From the NCBI GenBank assembly GCA_013399695.1, contig VXAU01000691.1, positions 650,992-714,991 of the forward strand: a stretch of DNA of 64,000 nt, in the 5' to 3' direction. Made by a program: the position numbers and the translations under genes. The stretch is from Formicarius rufipectus. Taxonomy: Eukaryota; Chordata; Aves; Passeriformes; Formicariidae. Under the pieces are notes generated by a model that saw only the letters and a program-made list of their open reading frames with translations, searched no databases and had not been told where the DNA came from. Shown here one piece after another: positions 10,811 to 24,340 of this stretch (positions are counted from its first letter, which is position 1; every line of letters begins with the position of its first letter).

Positions 10811-13761
10811 GTTTTTATCAATGCTATCTTTACAGGACAACAGAAAAACAGTCATGTTATTGTGTCTGCAAAAGAGACTGAAGCAATAGGTACAATACCA
10901 TTCTCATTCAATACTTTATGCTTCTGTTTTATATATTACACATAGATAAAAATTAGTTTTATGCTTTCTTAAATATCCTTAAACATTACTTAAAAGATGA
11001 TGTGCAGGTGATCTATGAAGAGCATATAAACTTCAAGAGATTGAATTTCATATGCTCAGTAAAAGTTGCTATAAAACGTGCAAGTGGAAGTCATCCCTTA
11101 ATGTGAGACAGGCTGTCCCTCTGCTGTTCCTGGAGCTTCTTTGGGAATTAACACCCTTTGGCTATTTCCACTGAAAAAGTTACTTCTATTATTTATCCAT
11201 CTATGTTAAATGGTATTAGGAAAAAAGGTTACAAAATACAGACAAAAAGATTAAGACAGAACTAGATATAACTGATTCGGGAAAACAGCACTGCTTATGG
11301 TTCACAACACCTCAATGTGCCTGATATCATCCTCAGCTTTTTCCCAACTCCCTGCCACTCCCTTACCCCTACTACAGAGGAAGCCTTGTGCTCCACCTGA
11401 AAACTTGCAAACTTATCATTCTGAGTAATTAGGATAAACACTGCAGGGTGAGAGGGCATGGATTTTAATTCCCCTAAAGTGCCCAGTAGCAGGCTGGGTT
11501 GTTGTGCCTGTTGGACCACTTAATGACAACCTGCAACCTTGAGGAAGGACAGACTGGAGGAGTGAAACTTCAACGTCCCAAATCTCCACAGGACACAAGA
11601 ATTCCCCTCCTGCTCCTCTTGTCCTCCCCAAGAGGTCACTCTCCTCCATATGGCTGCAGCCCAGACAGGTTTTTCTCTTGGAAAACCCTCTCAACCACAG
11701 CCTCCTTGATGACCAGACAACATTTTTTATCCAATTTTTCACAGCGGTTTTCTGTCAAGACCACTTTGTCAATCTGCCACAGCCTGCCCTCAGTGGGGCC
11801 ACGTAGCTACTCATCCCTTTGACAAAGGCCCCAAAAAAGTGTGAATACATGGAAAGGGCCATGTTTGATTAACAACCTTGTGATTGCTGTAAAAATGGAA
11901 TTTGAAAGGTAATAATTACATTTGTAATTACTTAGGTCTAAATCTCTTATGCTTCCTACTCCCTCTATTTCTGGGCAGTTGGAGCAATGACTCATTAATA
12001 ATAATAAAGTCATTTAACCCTGCAGGCACATTACAAGGAGAAAGATGTCATTTGTCACCAACGCAAATAGAACAATCACCAAAGGATACAGCAAGACCAC
12101 TATTTCATATTTATTGCAAATGATAAAAGGGACATTTTGCACTCATTCTCATCATGACATCCCAATCTGCTTTTTAATTATCAGCAAACATAAGGGGACA
12201 GCATACAACATATGAGGGACTACTAATAATGCATTGTCCTGCGGTGACATTTCCATAATCACTTTAAATCTGCCCTATACATATGTACTAGTTAAAGCTT
12301 TCAGCTCATGAAATCATACCCCCCAGTAAGGAATGAATTATTCTTTGCAGACTGAGCTCACAAAAGCAGTTCTTTCCCAGAGTTTGAGGGTCTGATAGCT
12401 GACATATGTATTGTTATTACTTCAAGTGATAAGATTTGGCATTCTGTTGCACTTAGAGTTGAACACAGTAGGACTTAAAAATAAGTACAATTGTATTTTC
12501 AGGCCAGGAACTTTACAGTTGTAAATCCTCACTGGCGATAATTTAGGCAGGGACTTCTGCAAGACACTTAATTTTCCAGTTCTTTTCAGTGTTGTTCTGT
12601 ACTTTGCCAGCTCAAGAACTCTGCAAGAAACACTTTGTGTTAGATGAAACAAATACTCTTATTCACAGGGAAAACAAGTGACTTAGAATATATTGGATTT
12701 TTAAAAATAATTGCTGATAAAACTGCCTGTCTACTAAATAAACTGCCAAGGAAAAGACTCTTCTTTTCCTATCAGATTCTATTCAGAAACATGAAACCTT
12801 GAGGCAAATTTATGCAAAGAAATTTCTATTATGATATTAGTAGGAAAGCAAATGAAAGGAAGTTTCCTGTAAATAAAAGTCACCATAATCTGAGTTTCAA
12901 CTCTAGCAAACCAGAATTTAATTCTTCCTTGCTTGGCTTTTTTATCAGCACTTATCTAACCATCAGGCATGTAGAAAGACCAGGGTACAAATTTAACAAT
13001 GTGAATTTCTAAACTGTTATTGTGTGGGCTAGAATGGAGGTAAGCAAAAGTCTGTTTATGTTTTCCCCAGGTACTACAACAGGCTACATAAAGATGTGTT
13101 TTTAAAAAGTTAAATAAGTAGTGTTAAGAAATAAGGCACATCAGGAAAGAGTAAAATGCATGGAGTAAAATTCATATTTTCACTCTTAAGATAGTGACAA
13201 TAAAGAAAAGCTTCTATGTGGAGTGAAATGTTTTGTCAAATTGAAAAATGGAAATAATATGAACACTACAATTTTCACATCAGTTTGAGGTAAAATGTTT
13301 TGAATTACAGTCATTTTAATCTTGTTTTATAAAGCAAATTACTTCAAATGGGTGATAATTTAAACCAGCATACTCCAAACTCCATTGTGCTCCAATCAGG
13401 CACCGGAGTGTGGCTCTGAGAGATCTGGAGCAATCTTTGTACATTAGCTCAGAGTCTCCTTCAGAACAGATATTTGAGGGAAGGAGAAGGGTGCCTGACT
13501 AGAGTTGCCATCATTGCCCTGGGAGTTCAAATCCCCTTCCTGCAATGGCACGACTTCCTGAGTGTGCCTTTGCAGGCACTGCTTGCACCTTCAGGAATTT
13601 TGGCAGCATCCTCACGAGGCAACACTTTCACAGTTGTAGGCTCTTTAAGCCTTCCACAGTGACCAGTTGAACTTCAGTACTTCAAAGACAGAAACGTTTT
13701 AAAATGGAAATTTAAAAAAAAAAATAAATCAGTTGATCTTTAAAGTATGCTTTTATTAACT
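10811..13761. other. AT-rich intron, nothing recognised
   Basis: A GC-richer patch at about 11490-11820 is open on both strands (roughly 107-108 codons each) without any recognisable domain; overlapping frames on opposite strands argue for chance. No repeat family or RNA gene is visible. Confidence 0.45.
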
Positions 13762-13847
13762 TAATTATATAAACACTTTCCTCCCATAACCACACACTGT
13801 CTCATAATTATATAAACATCTTCTTCCTACAACCACACACTGTCTAT
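13762..13847. repeat. tandem duplication, two 43-bp units
   Basis: TAATTATATAAACA begins at 13762 and again at 13805, and each copy ends in AACCACACACTGTCT. The units differ by a few substitutions in the middle (CTTTCCTCCCAT versus TCTTCTTCCTAC). This is a simple local duplication. Confidence 0.85.
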
Positions 13848-16800
13848 GTGCATCTCTATGAAGGATTCTGAAGAGAGAGATTCAAATTTCAGAGAGTAGG
13901 TGTCAAGTTTTGACTCAACCCTTTTATATTTGTATTTTTATACATTTAACAGACCAGAGTTGTCTTTGCAAAAAAACTTATGTTCAGTCCGCCTTGATAA
14001 GCTTTGGCATGAATATGCCTGGGCTAATAAAAGCCTAACATATATTATTTAATGAGGTTAAAAAACTAGCATTAAGATTTGTCAAAGAATTTATCACCTC
14101 CTCGAGTGTATAAGCCTCAATCAGTCATTTCTCTGTTGCTTCTGACAGAGGATCCTTTAGAAAGAGTTTTAAGAAACACTCAGTTCTTACAAAGTCACAG
14201 AAATTTACCATCCAGCTCTTTTGAAAGTCAAAGTTTCAAACTAGCGGTGAAATCCTGGTCATTACAGCCACCCATTAAAGGCAACCAAATAAATCACATC
14301 AGTTCTTTCTAGGAAAAATGTTCATGAACTAACCTGATCACTATTTCATAAGATCAAAACCACAAAATCCCATAATTTATGTTTATTTTTTTCCTTAACT
14401 TCTACAGAAAGGATATTTTAAGCCTGGGGTACGTGCTGCTCTGGCAGATGCCATGTAGAAAGCCCTCATCATGTTTGGCACACAGATTTCTTTCTAAGAG
14501 GGTCCAAACCTGAATTTTTGAAGCTGATGTTCCCCAAGCCTCAGCAAAGTACATTTCACAACCCTCTTTTCTGTAGTTATGTGGATGGCAGGAGGAGTTC
14601 ACACTTAGTCTGTGATCCATAAGGTTGCTTTAAATCTTTCTATGTTTTTGAATTAACCATAGGATATAAAAGGACCTAAATGAAAAGCTACCAGTCAATG
14701 GCTAAGTGTTCACTAGCCTGTTATTGAACCTACTTCATCTATTTATTCCTTAATTTGTCCATAGTCTAGAGATGCCATTAATATGCTGAAAGTTAATTTA
14801 TTATCCTCTATTGCTTCTATTCAAGCTCATATTCACAGAATAAATTCATCACAAATGATCAGACTTGAAAAGGCAGATTTGGATTCTGACAGAGAATAAT
14901 TTATCATGGCTGGGAACAAGGCTCCCACCAACTGGGCTGTTGGAATGCTGGGAGATGGAACTGCAATGACTGCAGAACTTCTGCAGAAAAGGACATTAAA
15001 GTCTCAAGGGGAAAACAAACAAACAAAAAGCCCCCGAGTAAGTCCCCAAATATGGAGGTTCCTGCCACTGATTTTTTTTTTTTTTTTCGTGTTCACACTC
15101 ACAGGTCCTTTCTCTCCCCCTCTGTGCTGCCCTGAGGCAGAAATAATCATTAAGGCTCTGCTCATTTGCATACCACAGAGCCTGGAGACACGAGGAGTAC
15201 CATCACACCAGCACGCGGGGTGACAGTGACATTCAGAGCTGTGCAGAAATGGTACTGATGCTCTCAGGGTCACAAACTGTTAATCAACACAGCCACGCAG
15301 CAAAGGGCTCCACTGCAAAGCTGCATCATGTAGCACTACTTTAGTTTATCTGTGATTTGTTGTAATTATCCCTTTCATGACAGAAGATTTGGGGGAATCG
15401 TTTACTCGTGTATATATTCTACCACGCCCACTATGTATCTACAAATTATCTGAATTCCATGAATAGCTGGATGTAACAGCATTTATAACATGTCTCAGGT
15501 GCTGTTACCATGGGAAAAAAAATAATGGGAAAAAACCAATTAAGGTATTTTTTTGTGCTTATAAGTCTGTTAACACAGTGAAATTGGAGAGCACTGAGAT
15601 GCTGTGATGTGTGTGGTACCACTGTGATTGTGATACGGGTTGGGGAGATTTATTTTTAAGCTTGGAAACACTTGTTAAATCATGGCATTATAGGCAACAT
15701 TCTAACTACGTTTGTTTCACCCAGTTATTGTTTTGTCTCCAACAGCAGCATAGGCAGAATTTCCTCTCCTCTGTACCAGAAGCTGTTCCACCAGACTGTT
15801 ACTCCATTTATCCATCACTTCATATAATTCTGTTCTAATCCTGGACATACCAGAGCCATTTCCTTGTTCCCAGTCTTTTAACTCTGAGTAATTATGCAGC
15901 TTCAAGCCTTAAGCAACCAATTTTGCTAAAGAAAGGGAGAGGAAAAAAACAACATAGAGTATTCCAGACCTGCCCAAGTAATACAAAACTCACGAGGGTC
16001 TACCTAGATATTTTACAGAGGACCTTAAATATGGGTATAAAAGTAGATTGAAGTGCTCAGGTGTTTGTAAGTATCTGTCTAACTCAATGAAAACATCCAC
16101 TCACATTCCCTTTCCCCTCTTCCTTCTGTCATATTCCAGAACCCAACTGAATCGCACTTCCCACTGCACTGCTATCAATATTTGCTATTTCTGATTCAAG
16201 ACATTATTATGTTAATGGTTTGACTCTAAGAAATTGAGCAAGGTGAATATGCTGAGTACCTGAGCAGTACATGCACATGTGTATACACACCTGTATACAT
16301 CTGTACCTGGTGGCCCAGTGAAAAATTACTGTACTGGAAAAGGAGTTAACATTTCCCAGGGAAGCCCTGGAAAGTTAAAAAGTGCAAATTCTGCAATATT
16401 AACACAGCTCCCTTGTGTAAATGTGTTTTGATGCAAACTTTAATTAAATTACCATATACTATTTTTCTCATAGGACCCTTGGGCCCAATTCAGAGACTAA
16501 GTAGTTATTCAATATTTCTCTTTATCTACTCTAATCAGCATGTGGCCATACACCTTTTTAATTAATACTTTCAAAGCCTCATGCTGAATACAGATTTATT
16601 AATTTCCTTGTGTACTCTGTTGTTTCTACAACACAACGAAAAGCTTCACAAACATTAATAATATCCCACCTGTATTATTTGCTTTATTGAGGTCATTTGC
16701 ATCTGGGAAACTGAGGAATAAAGAAATTGAGCAAAATTATGTAGTCTCCATTACTTCTGAGTGACCAGTTTGAGAGAGCTGAAACAAGATTTTTGCACAC

Positions 16801-17766
16801 TTGAGCACTGGATATTATACCAAGTTTTCAAAGCACATCTGTTGGAGTAGTGGATGATGTTTCCTTGGCACCCAAAGAAGCCTGAAGGACACTATGTTAG
16901 CAAAAACTCTGTTTCTCTTTCCCTCAAAGAGTTGTGTTGCATGTTTCAAAATTTGCAACAACATATAAACATATTGATGATTTGTCTTTCACTGTCATTA
17001 CTAAATCTAACCAAACAGAATGTCAGAAAACCATATATACACTTTAAACAGTCCTCCTGTGAAGAAGAGCTCATTATTTTAATAAACCACAAAAAAAACC
17101 CCCAGGATTATATGTGCTTTGATGATTGCTTATGGTATCAAAACTTTCCAAAAGATACACCTTAAAATTTAACATTAACTGTAATGCCATAAAATGTAAT
17201 GATTTCATAAAATTTTACATGGCAAACCAATTCTAGCGACTCCTCAAAGTGCTTCTCGGAATTAACTTTAATTTTTTTTGCAAAATAGACTGGACTATAG
17301 TTACAACTATTCTTACTATAAAATATTGGGAGGGGGTGTTATGTAAATAAAAGTAGATTGGACCATAAACAATTAAAAATGAACACACTCACCAGTGTTT
17401 CTCAGAGTTGCTGTGCATTATCTCTAACTGATGAGGGGTTTATTTTGAAGAGTTTTTTTTTTCCCTGTGTGTTTTTGACATGGATTGTAACCATTTCTCC
17501 CTAATCACTATAGACAGGCTACAGTTTCTAGGCAGTGAAGCTAAACACTTATTTCCTTAGGGAACGAGCCAAAGACAAAGCCAGCTAACGAAGAGAAGGG
17601 AACAAGACATATGCAGAAGAAAGTCTGAAACACTTTTGATAGCAGGAAGTCTGCTATCCCTTTCTACTTCCAACACAATCATCATCTGTGGGAAAGTCAA
17701 TCTTACAAATTGTTCCCATTCAGATAACAGCAAGTTCAGAACTCACTGAGAAGGGCTGTGTGCAGT
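13848..17766. other. AT-rich intron; one T-run
   Basis: No gene is recognised. A T16 run lies at 15072-15087, and alternating purine-pyrimidine words (ACATGCACATGTGTATACAC) occur near 16270. The rest is plain AT-rich DNA with short chance frames. Confidence 0.45.
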
Positions 17767-17979
17767 TCTGCACAGACAGAGGGGTGTCCTGAACTGACAC
17801 AGAGGGGTGTCCTGAACAGACAGAGGTGTGAACTGAACAGACAGAGCGGTGTCCCGCACAGACACAGAGGTGTATCCTGAACAGGCACAAAGGGGTGTCC
17901 AGAACAGACACAGAGAGGTGTCCTGCACAGAAATAGGTGTATGACCTGAACAGAAACATCAGAGGTGTGTCCTGCACAG
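17767..17979. repeat. minisatellite, about nine or ten 21-23 bp units
   Basis: The array consists of imperfect copies of GGTGTCCTGAACAGACACAGA with unit lengths mostly 21 or 23 bp and one of about 27 near the right end. Units vary mainly at CTGAACAG versus CTGCACAG and CAGACACAGAGG versus CAGACAGAGG. Minus-strand frames across it read as repeated CSGHPSVSVQDTPLSV-like strings, a by-product of the repeat and not a protein. Flanks are unrelated to the unit. Confidence 0.92.
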
Positions 17980-20900
17980 TGTGCTCAGCTCATTTGGTGA
18001 CACCCGAGTCAGCTCAGGCAGATCTACAAGCCCTTAAGCTACATCGATGTTACTCGAATTCCCTTGGATAAACTTTCACCCCTTTTTCACAAGAATGACT
18101 ATGCTGAAGATACAGAGGAACTAAGAAACATAAAAATGGGCTAGAGTTGGCCATTTCATATTAGTGTAGATTGTATCAATATAATAATGGAACAGAGGAT
18201 GTAAATGGGCTTGAAGACAGGACAGCTACAAAGTAGGAGGGAGAGGAAAGGGTAGTGAACTGATAAAAAAAAAAAAAAGAACTTTACACTTGTCCTCCAT
18301 ACTTATGTCAATTGGAAGAATAAGAGTTCATATTCTTCTATTCCAAAGAAAATTTAAAAAAAAAAAAAAAAAGGAGAAAGAGAAAGGGAAAAAAAAAAGG
18401 CAGATATTACTATCTGTCCTTTCATGAAAGAGAGGAAAAAAAAGGATGTGGGGAAAGCAAGGTGCACTCCCAGAGTTCTGGTCTATCAGGTGAAATGCCA
18501 GACTTGTCATTACAAGGTTCCATCCTCACAAGCAATAATGTACTTGCCACCCCAGAGCTCAGTTCAGAAAACTGCATTTTCTAATTTCAGCCGTAAGTAC
18601 TCACCAGAAAGGCCATCTGCCCAAAGATTTTTAGATGCAGTTGGGCCTCAGAAGTTCCAGAGGCTCACAGTAAGCATATTGAATGCAAGCTTCTCTCTTC
18701 CTCCAGAAACAAAATAAAATAACCTGTTACAAAATCTTCACAACTGAAACACAACCAAAGTTAGGGCTCATAACTTTTACTGGTCCTGCCAATCAGCGTG
18801 AAATAGTAATGGACACATCTAGATATGTCAAAAATGAAAACAAATATTATTTATTTTTAAATGGCCAGAGAACATAGTTGCAAGTACATATTCAAATCAA
18901 AGCTGAGTTGCTGTGTTCCAGTCAACAAATGGAGTGTAACAAGAAACTCTTGAAAAAGAATATAAATATCTGATGTAGCTTAAGGGTACAAGTGACTGTG
19001 AAATGATACATTAAAGGAAAATAAGCTGTTCTAATAATTGCCTTTCATTCTGCCTATTGGCCTTGTATGATATTAGAATTTGACATGTTTAAATACTGCT
19101 GACCATGTGATTCAGTACTTTCTTCTCTGACATATATGCCAGTTTGTCACTCACCAGACACACGCTGTTCATCACACATCCATTTTTTTCCTGACTTATT
19201 TTATACACAACTTGTCATGTTACCAAAAAGTGGATTGGCTTGCTGCAGAGAAAGCACAGAAAAGTTTTGCTTAAATTCAGATTTTTGCATGGCTCTGAAC
19301 CCCAAATGGAGTTTGTGAGCCCTTAAGAATATGTTGCTTGTGAGGTATTAGTCCAGCATTCTTTTTTTATTTATTTTTTTTTTAAATTTTTTTTTTAATT
19401 TTCATTTCAGTTACTGCTTCAGCTTGTCCATCAAAAAGAAATAAAGAAAGGAGCAACCAAGCCACAGGGCACCTAAAATGCATCTTCTATGAGGCAAAAG
19501 TTTCATCAACCTCCTTTAAGCAAAGACTTGATCTTTTTACTTCTTCCACTTCATAACAAAGCTGGATAATGCACAAAGAAATCTTTATTATTTTATCAAA
19601 AGACAAGTTTTTATGAACCTGATAATACTAAAATATCAGTTTGCTAAATGGTACACCATTACAATAACACCACATAAATCTCTTACATTATTGCATGTTA
19701 TTTCATGCTAAATGATCAACATAAAATTCCTGATCATGCTAAATGGCTAGTGAAGTAGAACTTTTCAGAGGACATACTTGATTTCTAAAATTGGGTCGAA
19801 TTCTCAGATCCTGAAACATATTTCAATTCTACTGCTTCTGTGAATGAATCCCAGTGACAGTTCATGCCAATCATTGTGTGGATCTTTTGTCATAAAACAC
19901 AGGGAATAAATCACAAGTTATATCGAGGAAGAAGAAATGGGTGAAAAAAAAATAGAAATCTCCTCCAATCAGCATTTTGAGTTTGGCATGTGGGTTGTTT
20001 TATTTTTTTTTTTGATGAGGTGATTATCAAAAAGTTGCTTTAGGTGTATACATCATGTTATCATAATTATGAGAAGATCAGCAAGGATTGTTGGAGATGC
20101 GGTGACAAGATGCAAGAAGAATGGATAAAGCAATAAAAATAAACCCCTGGAAAGTGATTGAGATGTTTCCCTTAGCTACATTTTAAAGATATTTTTATGC
20201 TAAGTCCACTATCCAAAAGAATAGTTCCTGAGTATTCAGGAATCTCTTTAGAGGTAAGACTTTTCAGCCTACTTTACATAAACACAGCAGAATTGCTAAA
20301 GTATTATTATACTTTCATTTTTATTTCTAAGGAACACAAAACATTGTTTTAAGAGGGGATTGATTATAGAAAGTACAACAATACAAAAAAAAATTAAGCT
20401 CTATACAGTAGGAAAAGTTTTCAGGTCACAAAATATATTTGTCTAATTTATTGCTTGTTTCTTCTTCTTTGCCTTCCTTTCCCCTCCCTCCCAAACACCC
20501 TGAGCAGAGCTGGGCCCTTCTGTTTAGTCAGTAGCCAATTACAACTTCTCAGGCGCAGTTTTCCTTCCCCAGGCAATTTGGTAATCTTACACTGATTAAT
20601 TAAACTCGGGTCTCCAAACAAACTGCTAAAACTCCTACATCCAGAGCTTGCATATCTAATCCAGATAACAGGATAAGCAACGTGACTGTCAAAGTTCATG
20701 AAGAAATGAGAACAAGAACACTCTGTATTCGTTCTTCTTTGTAGAGTTCCTAAACAAAGAATAAGTTGTCCTTCTAGGTGGAAAATCTAATCTGCATTTA
20801 AATAGAATTTCTCCAAATAATAAACAAAAGCCTGAAGCGACATTTTTACAGCAAGTCTTGCTGCTAGTGCACAGTTTAATCCTTCTATCTCTATCTCTAA

Positions 20901-21732
20901 TCCCTTCTACCCTTGTATATTTATTTCCTTACCAGTTTATCAAAGCATCTTGGCAGAGTTCACCCCAACAACAGGCACTTTGCACTTCAGCTTTCTTCAA
21001 AGCTGAGCCTAAACCTGCTCAGACTTTGTGTGGTCAGCAACCCAAGGTAAACTCAGATGGGATCATTTTTACTAAAGCAAAGGGGAGTTATTAACCCAAA
21101 GACTGAGAAGAAGCTTGAAGGGATGTGCTTTGCATAAGAAACAGTAAATACAACAGAGGAGCTTCCAGTGTGTGGGTGTGAGTATCATGGTCCTGAAGGG
21201 CTCTGGTGCCTTTGGAGGTGTGTTCTTTGAGCTCTCCACAGCTGCCCACCCAGATCCAAAGGAGAATGACACCCATCCTGTGGGATCCAGAAGAACCAGT
21301 GCCACTTCAGATGCCACCAAGGTCTGCAGTTCCCAGCTGGTCACAGGGGAGCAGTGGTGACAATGAGCCTTCGGGAGACTGAGCTTGGGCTGTGCTTTCA
21401 TTCCCCTTTTCTGTCCATGACTCTGCTGCCCTTTCAGGCTGTTGGGCAACACCTCTGCCCACCTGAAGACATTTAAACCATAGAACTCCCCAAATACGAG
21501 GTTTAGGTTCAAAAACAGAGGGTGATAAATACTAGACACTATTTTTTAAAATCCTCTGAAACAGAGAAGTTGAATTTTCAGATACTACCTTACTATTTGA
21601 TGCTTTATTCTTATATATGAAGGCAACAGATCTGCTTCTGCTTAAACTACCCACCTCTGACAGGGCTTTCCCTTGACAGTAGTAAAAGTAGTATTTACAT
21701 GTTTCAGTGCAGAAATTATAATTCTCCCCCAT
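17980..21732. other. AT-rich intron; A-rich and GA-rich tracts
   Basis: An A17 run at 18356-18372 leads into a GA-rich stretch to about 18450. A T-rich stretch lies at about 19361-19405. A GC-richer patch at about 21160-21480 is open on both strands but shows no domain. No gene or repeat family is recognised. Confidence 0.45.
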
Positions 21733-21850
21733 CAAAAAAACCCCAAAATCAAACCAAAACAACAACAACAACAACAACAAAAACAAACAAACAAAAACCA
21801 ACACCAAAACCCAACCCAAAAAACCCAACCTAAACCAAACAACCAAAATA
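21733..21850. repeat. A/C low-complexity tract with (CAA)n core
   Basis: About 118 bases are nearly free of G and T on the plus strand. A CAA trinucleotide run of about seven units begins at 21760, followed by AAAC and CCCAA units. The plus-strand frame reads poly-Gln/Asn/Lys and is not a real protein. Confidence 0.9.
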
Positions 21851-24000
21851 AGAAACTCATCATTAAATTAAAAGATGCCTCACAGGAAAAAAACAGAAGG
21901 ACAGAATTAGCATTCTAGCTGAGATTTACCAGATTCTCAGACACAAAGAAAGCTCATACCAGATGAGCAATAACTAATTTAATTCAGGCAGCTCTGCTTT
22001 AATACAGGTCACTGCTAATTAGACAAATGCCCACTAGATTTGTCTATCTGATTCTGACTTTAGTCCTAATATTGACAGACCATCAGCACATCAGCCTTTA
22101 AAATATTTTCTCACTCTAAGCCCAACAAATGTGACCTATAACTCTATTGCATTCTCAGACATTGTTCTAGGTTCACTTGTTCTTTCCAGGGCCAAGGAGA
22201 CTTTCCTGCCTCTGGACCAACACAGTCTGCAGTCACAGGGATCATTTTGTTTACAGGACTCAACAATATAAACTTTTTTGTTTTCTTTTTCTGAAAACTG
22301 AATTACAATTTGTGGAAGTGTGAAAGACCTTTTTTTTTTAATTTCAAGAAAGAGGTAACTTAGGAGTCAGTTCTTCTCCAGACTTGCTGCAGCATTTATT
22401 CACATTCAGGGAAGAAAAACAACAATATTAAGGATTCTGTAAAAGGACTTGATAAGCTTCTTTGGTAAGCAGAAAAAAAAAATCCCAAACCAATTACTCT
22501 CTGAAGGAAACATTCTCTTTATGAAACAAAGCTATGTGTCAATAAGTATTTCTTATTAAGTAGAAGATTCTTGCTCTTCAAGGTAGGAGATGGACACTGC
22601 ATAAATTAAGTGTTAAACTGAATGAGAAAATGGTTCCAGGCAGGGAAGAAACCAAGTAAAAGAAAATATAAAACCCCTTTCCAATTCACAGCTAATGACA
22701 GCCAGATAAAGAAAGAAAAGGATATACATTAATCCTTTATTATTGATTGATTAATAATACATTTATTAGAGATAAAATAAACCCTTCATTATTATGATGC
22801 CATAGAAACTATAAACTGTTTTTCAAATAGTGTGTGGAATATTTTAGCAATGGCCAGAGGCTGAAATATGTCACCCTTCCACTGAAAAACATGGAGGCAT
22901 CCAGAGGGAAAAAAATATCCTATGTAAAAGACAACCAAATCACAGCAAGAATAATTAAAACACTATTTCATGTTACTGTACAATCAACTGTGGGGGCTAT
23001 TACTGTGTTTTTACAAAAACTCAGGTTTCCTTGCCCTGCCGGCAGGGACAGGTGTAACACACAGAACTTCAACTGTGCAGTTTAAAAGTTGAGTACAGGA
23101 CAAACCTTGGCTCCCTCGACGGGCAACAAGGCAGAGTGAAGAGGAAGAGAGGAAAAACTTCAGGTATTCCCTCATTTCTCATCTAGCAGAAGAGGCTGAC
23201 ATCTGCCTCTCTATTCCTTTTTTTTTTCAGAAAGTGCATTTTTATGATACATTTTCTATGCTTTGGCACCAAAGACATCCGATGACTTGTCATGTCTCTT
23301 AAACCTGAGCAACCAGATGACTTTCTGAAAATGCAATTCAAAGATCAAGCAAAATGTCACACATAACATTTTCTAGAGGTGCATTCACCTCTACCTTTAT
23401 GATTTTTGCATCTTCAGGATTTGTATTTTGAGTTTTTTTTTTCTCAATCCTCACAGGTAGAAGCTTCTTTTTAAAATGAAAGTCTTTCCAGATGCTCAGA
23501 AAACTGACATCCTGATCCAATAGCAGGAAAACAACAGGGGGAAACTTCTAAATAGAACTGAACATCAGCAATTCACAGAAATTATAAAACTCTGAGTACC
23601 ATAGCCTTTGGCCTACACATAAAAGAGTTTAAGTTCTCCACATTATACGGACTTATAAAAGAAGTTTACCCACATAATATTCTATTTAAACAACGTTTCC
23701 TGTAGGTATTTTGTTATTTTTACTGAAAAACCCCCACAATGTTATCAGTTTCTCCTTAAAGAGTCCCACAATACAATCATGGTATTCATAAAGTCAATTA
23801 GAAGTCAAAAGTAAGTAAGTGTTGAACTGAAGTAATTAAACAGTGCAATAGAAACAATTAATCCATTAGAGTTCACGGCAAAGGTAAGATGATGATCTGG
23901 CCTGTACAGCAGAGAATAGATCTAAAAAGCTCTCTAATTAGGTGGAATTAAGTGGTCACCTCTCTTAATTGGAAGGAAGGAAGAAATCAAACTTCAAGAG
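21851..24000. other. AT-rich intron; overlapping PBX/HOX-like words at 22744-22755
   Basis: TGATTGAT (22744-22751) overlaps TGATTAAT (22748-22755), followed by TAATAAT. These match composite PBX-HOX recognition words. Otherwise no gene or repeat family is recognised. Confidence 0.35.
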
Positions 24001-24340
24001 GAAAAGTTCATGTTTAAAACAGCAAGGGAGCTCTCCCTTCCCTGTGGCTCTGCCCCTTCCCTGAGCCATCCCAAGCTCAGGATTTGATCCCTCCCTGTCG
24101 GCACATCCCTGGCTGGCCCAGCCACGCTCCATCCAGCAGGGAATGGTCCAGAGCCTGGAGCAGCTCCTGCTGCCTCCCCTCCAGCCTGAGGAAGGGGTGA
24201 TGCTGCAGATGCAGTGCTGGCTCCTCCTGTCCTGTTTCAAGGAAATGAAGACACCAATTTTCTGCCAAATTACCGACGGTCCAGCCAAAGGCAGGAGAAG
24301 AAATAAAAAGGTGCAACTGCTGGGCCAGTGGCCACTCCAA
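24001..24340. other. GC-rich patch of unknown origin
   Basis: This patch stands out by GC content and contains purine/pyrimidine words such as GGAGCAGCTCCTGCTGCCTCC. Both strands are open for 66 to 138 codons. I do not recognise a protein or repeat family. It could be an old, unrecognisable transposon or simply a compositional fluctuation. Confidence 0.35.

Noticed and set aside
17720..17977. Cysteine-rich repeated minus-strand peptides
   Set aside because: They are translations of the minisatellite; repetition comes from DNA units, and unit lengths do not keep one frame.
17767..17979. CRISPR-like array
   Set aside because: Units are contiguous, diverged and without unique spacers, and the DNA is vertebrate.
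21072..21539. 155-codon minus-strand open frame
   Set aside because: No recognisable domain, overlapping frames on both strands, no splice-site framing, and composition like the surrounding GC-richer patch.
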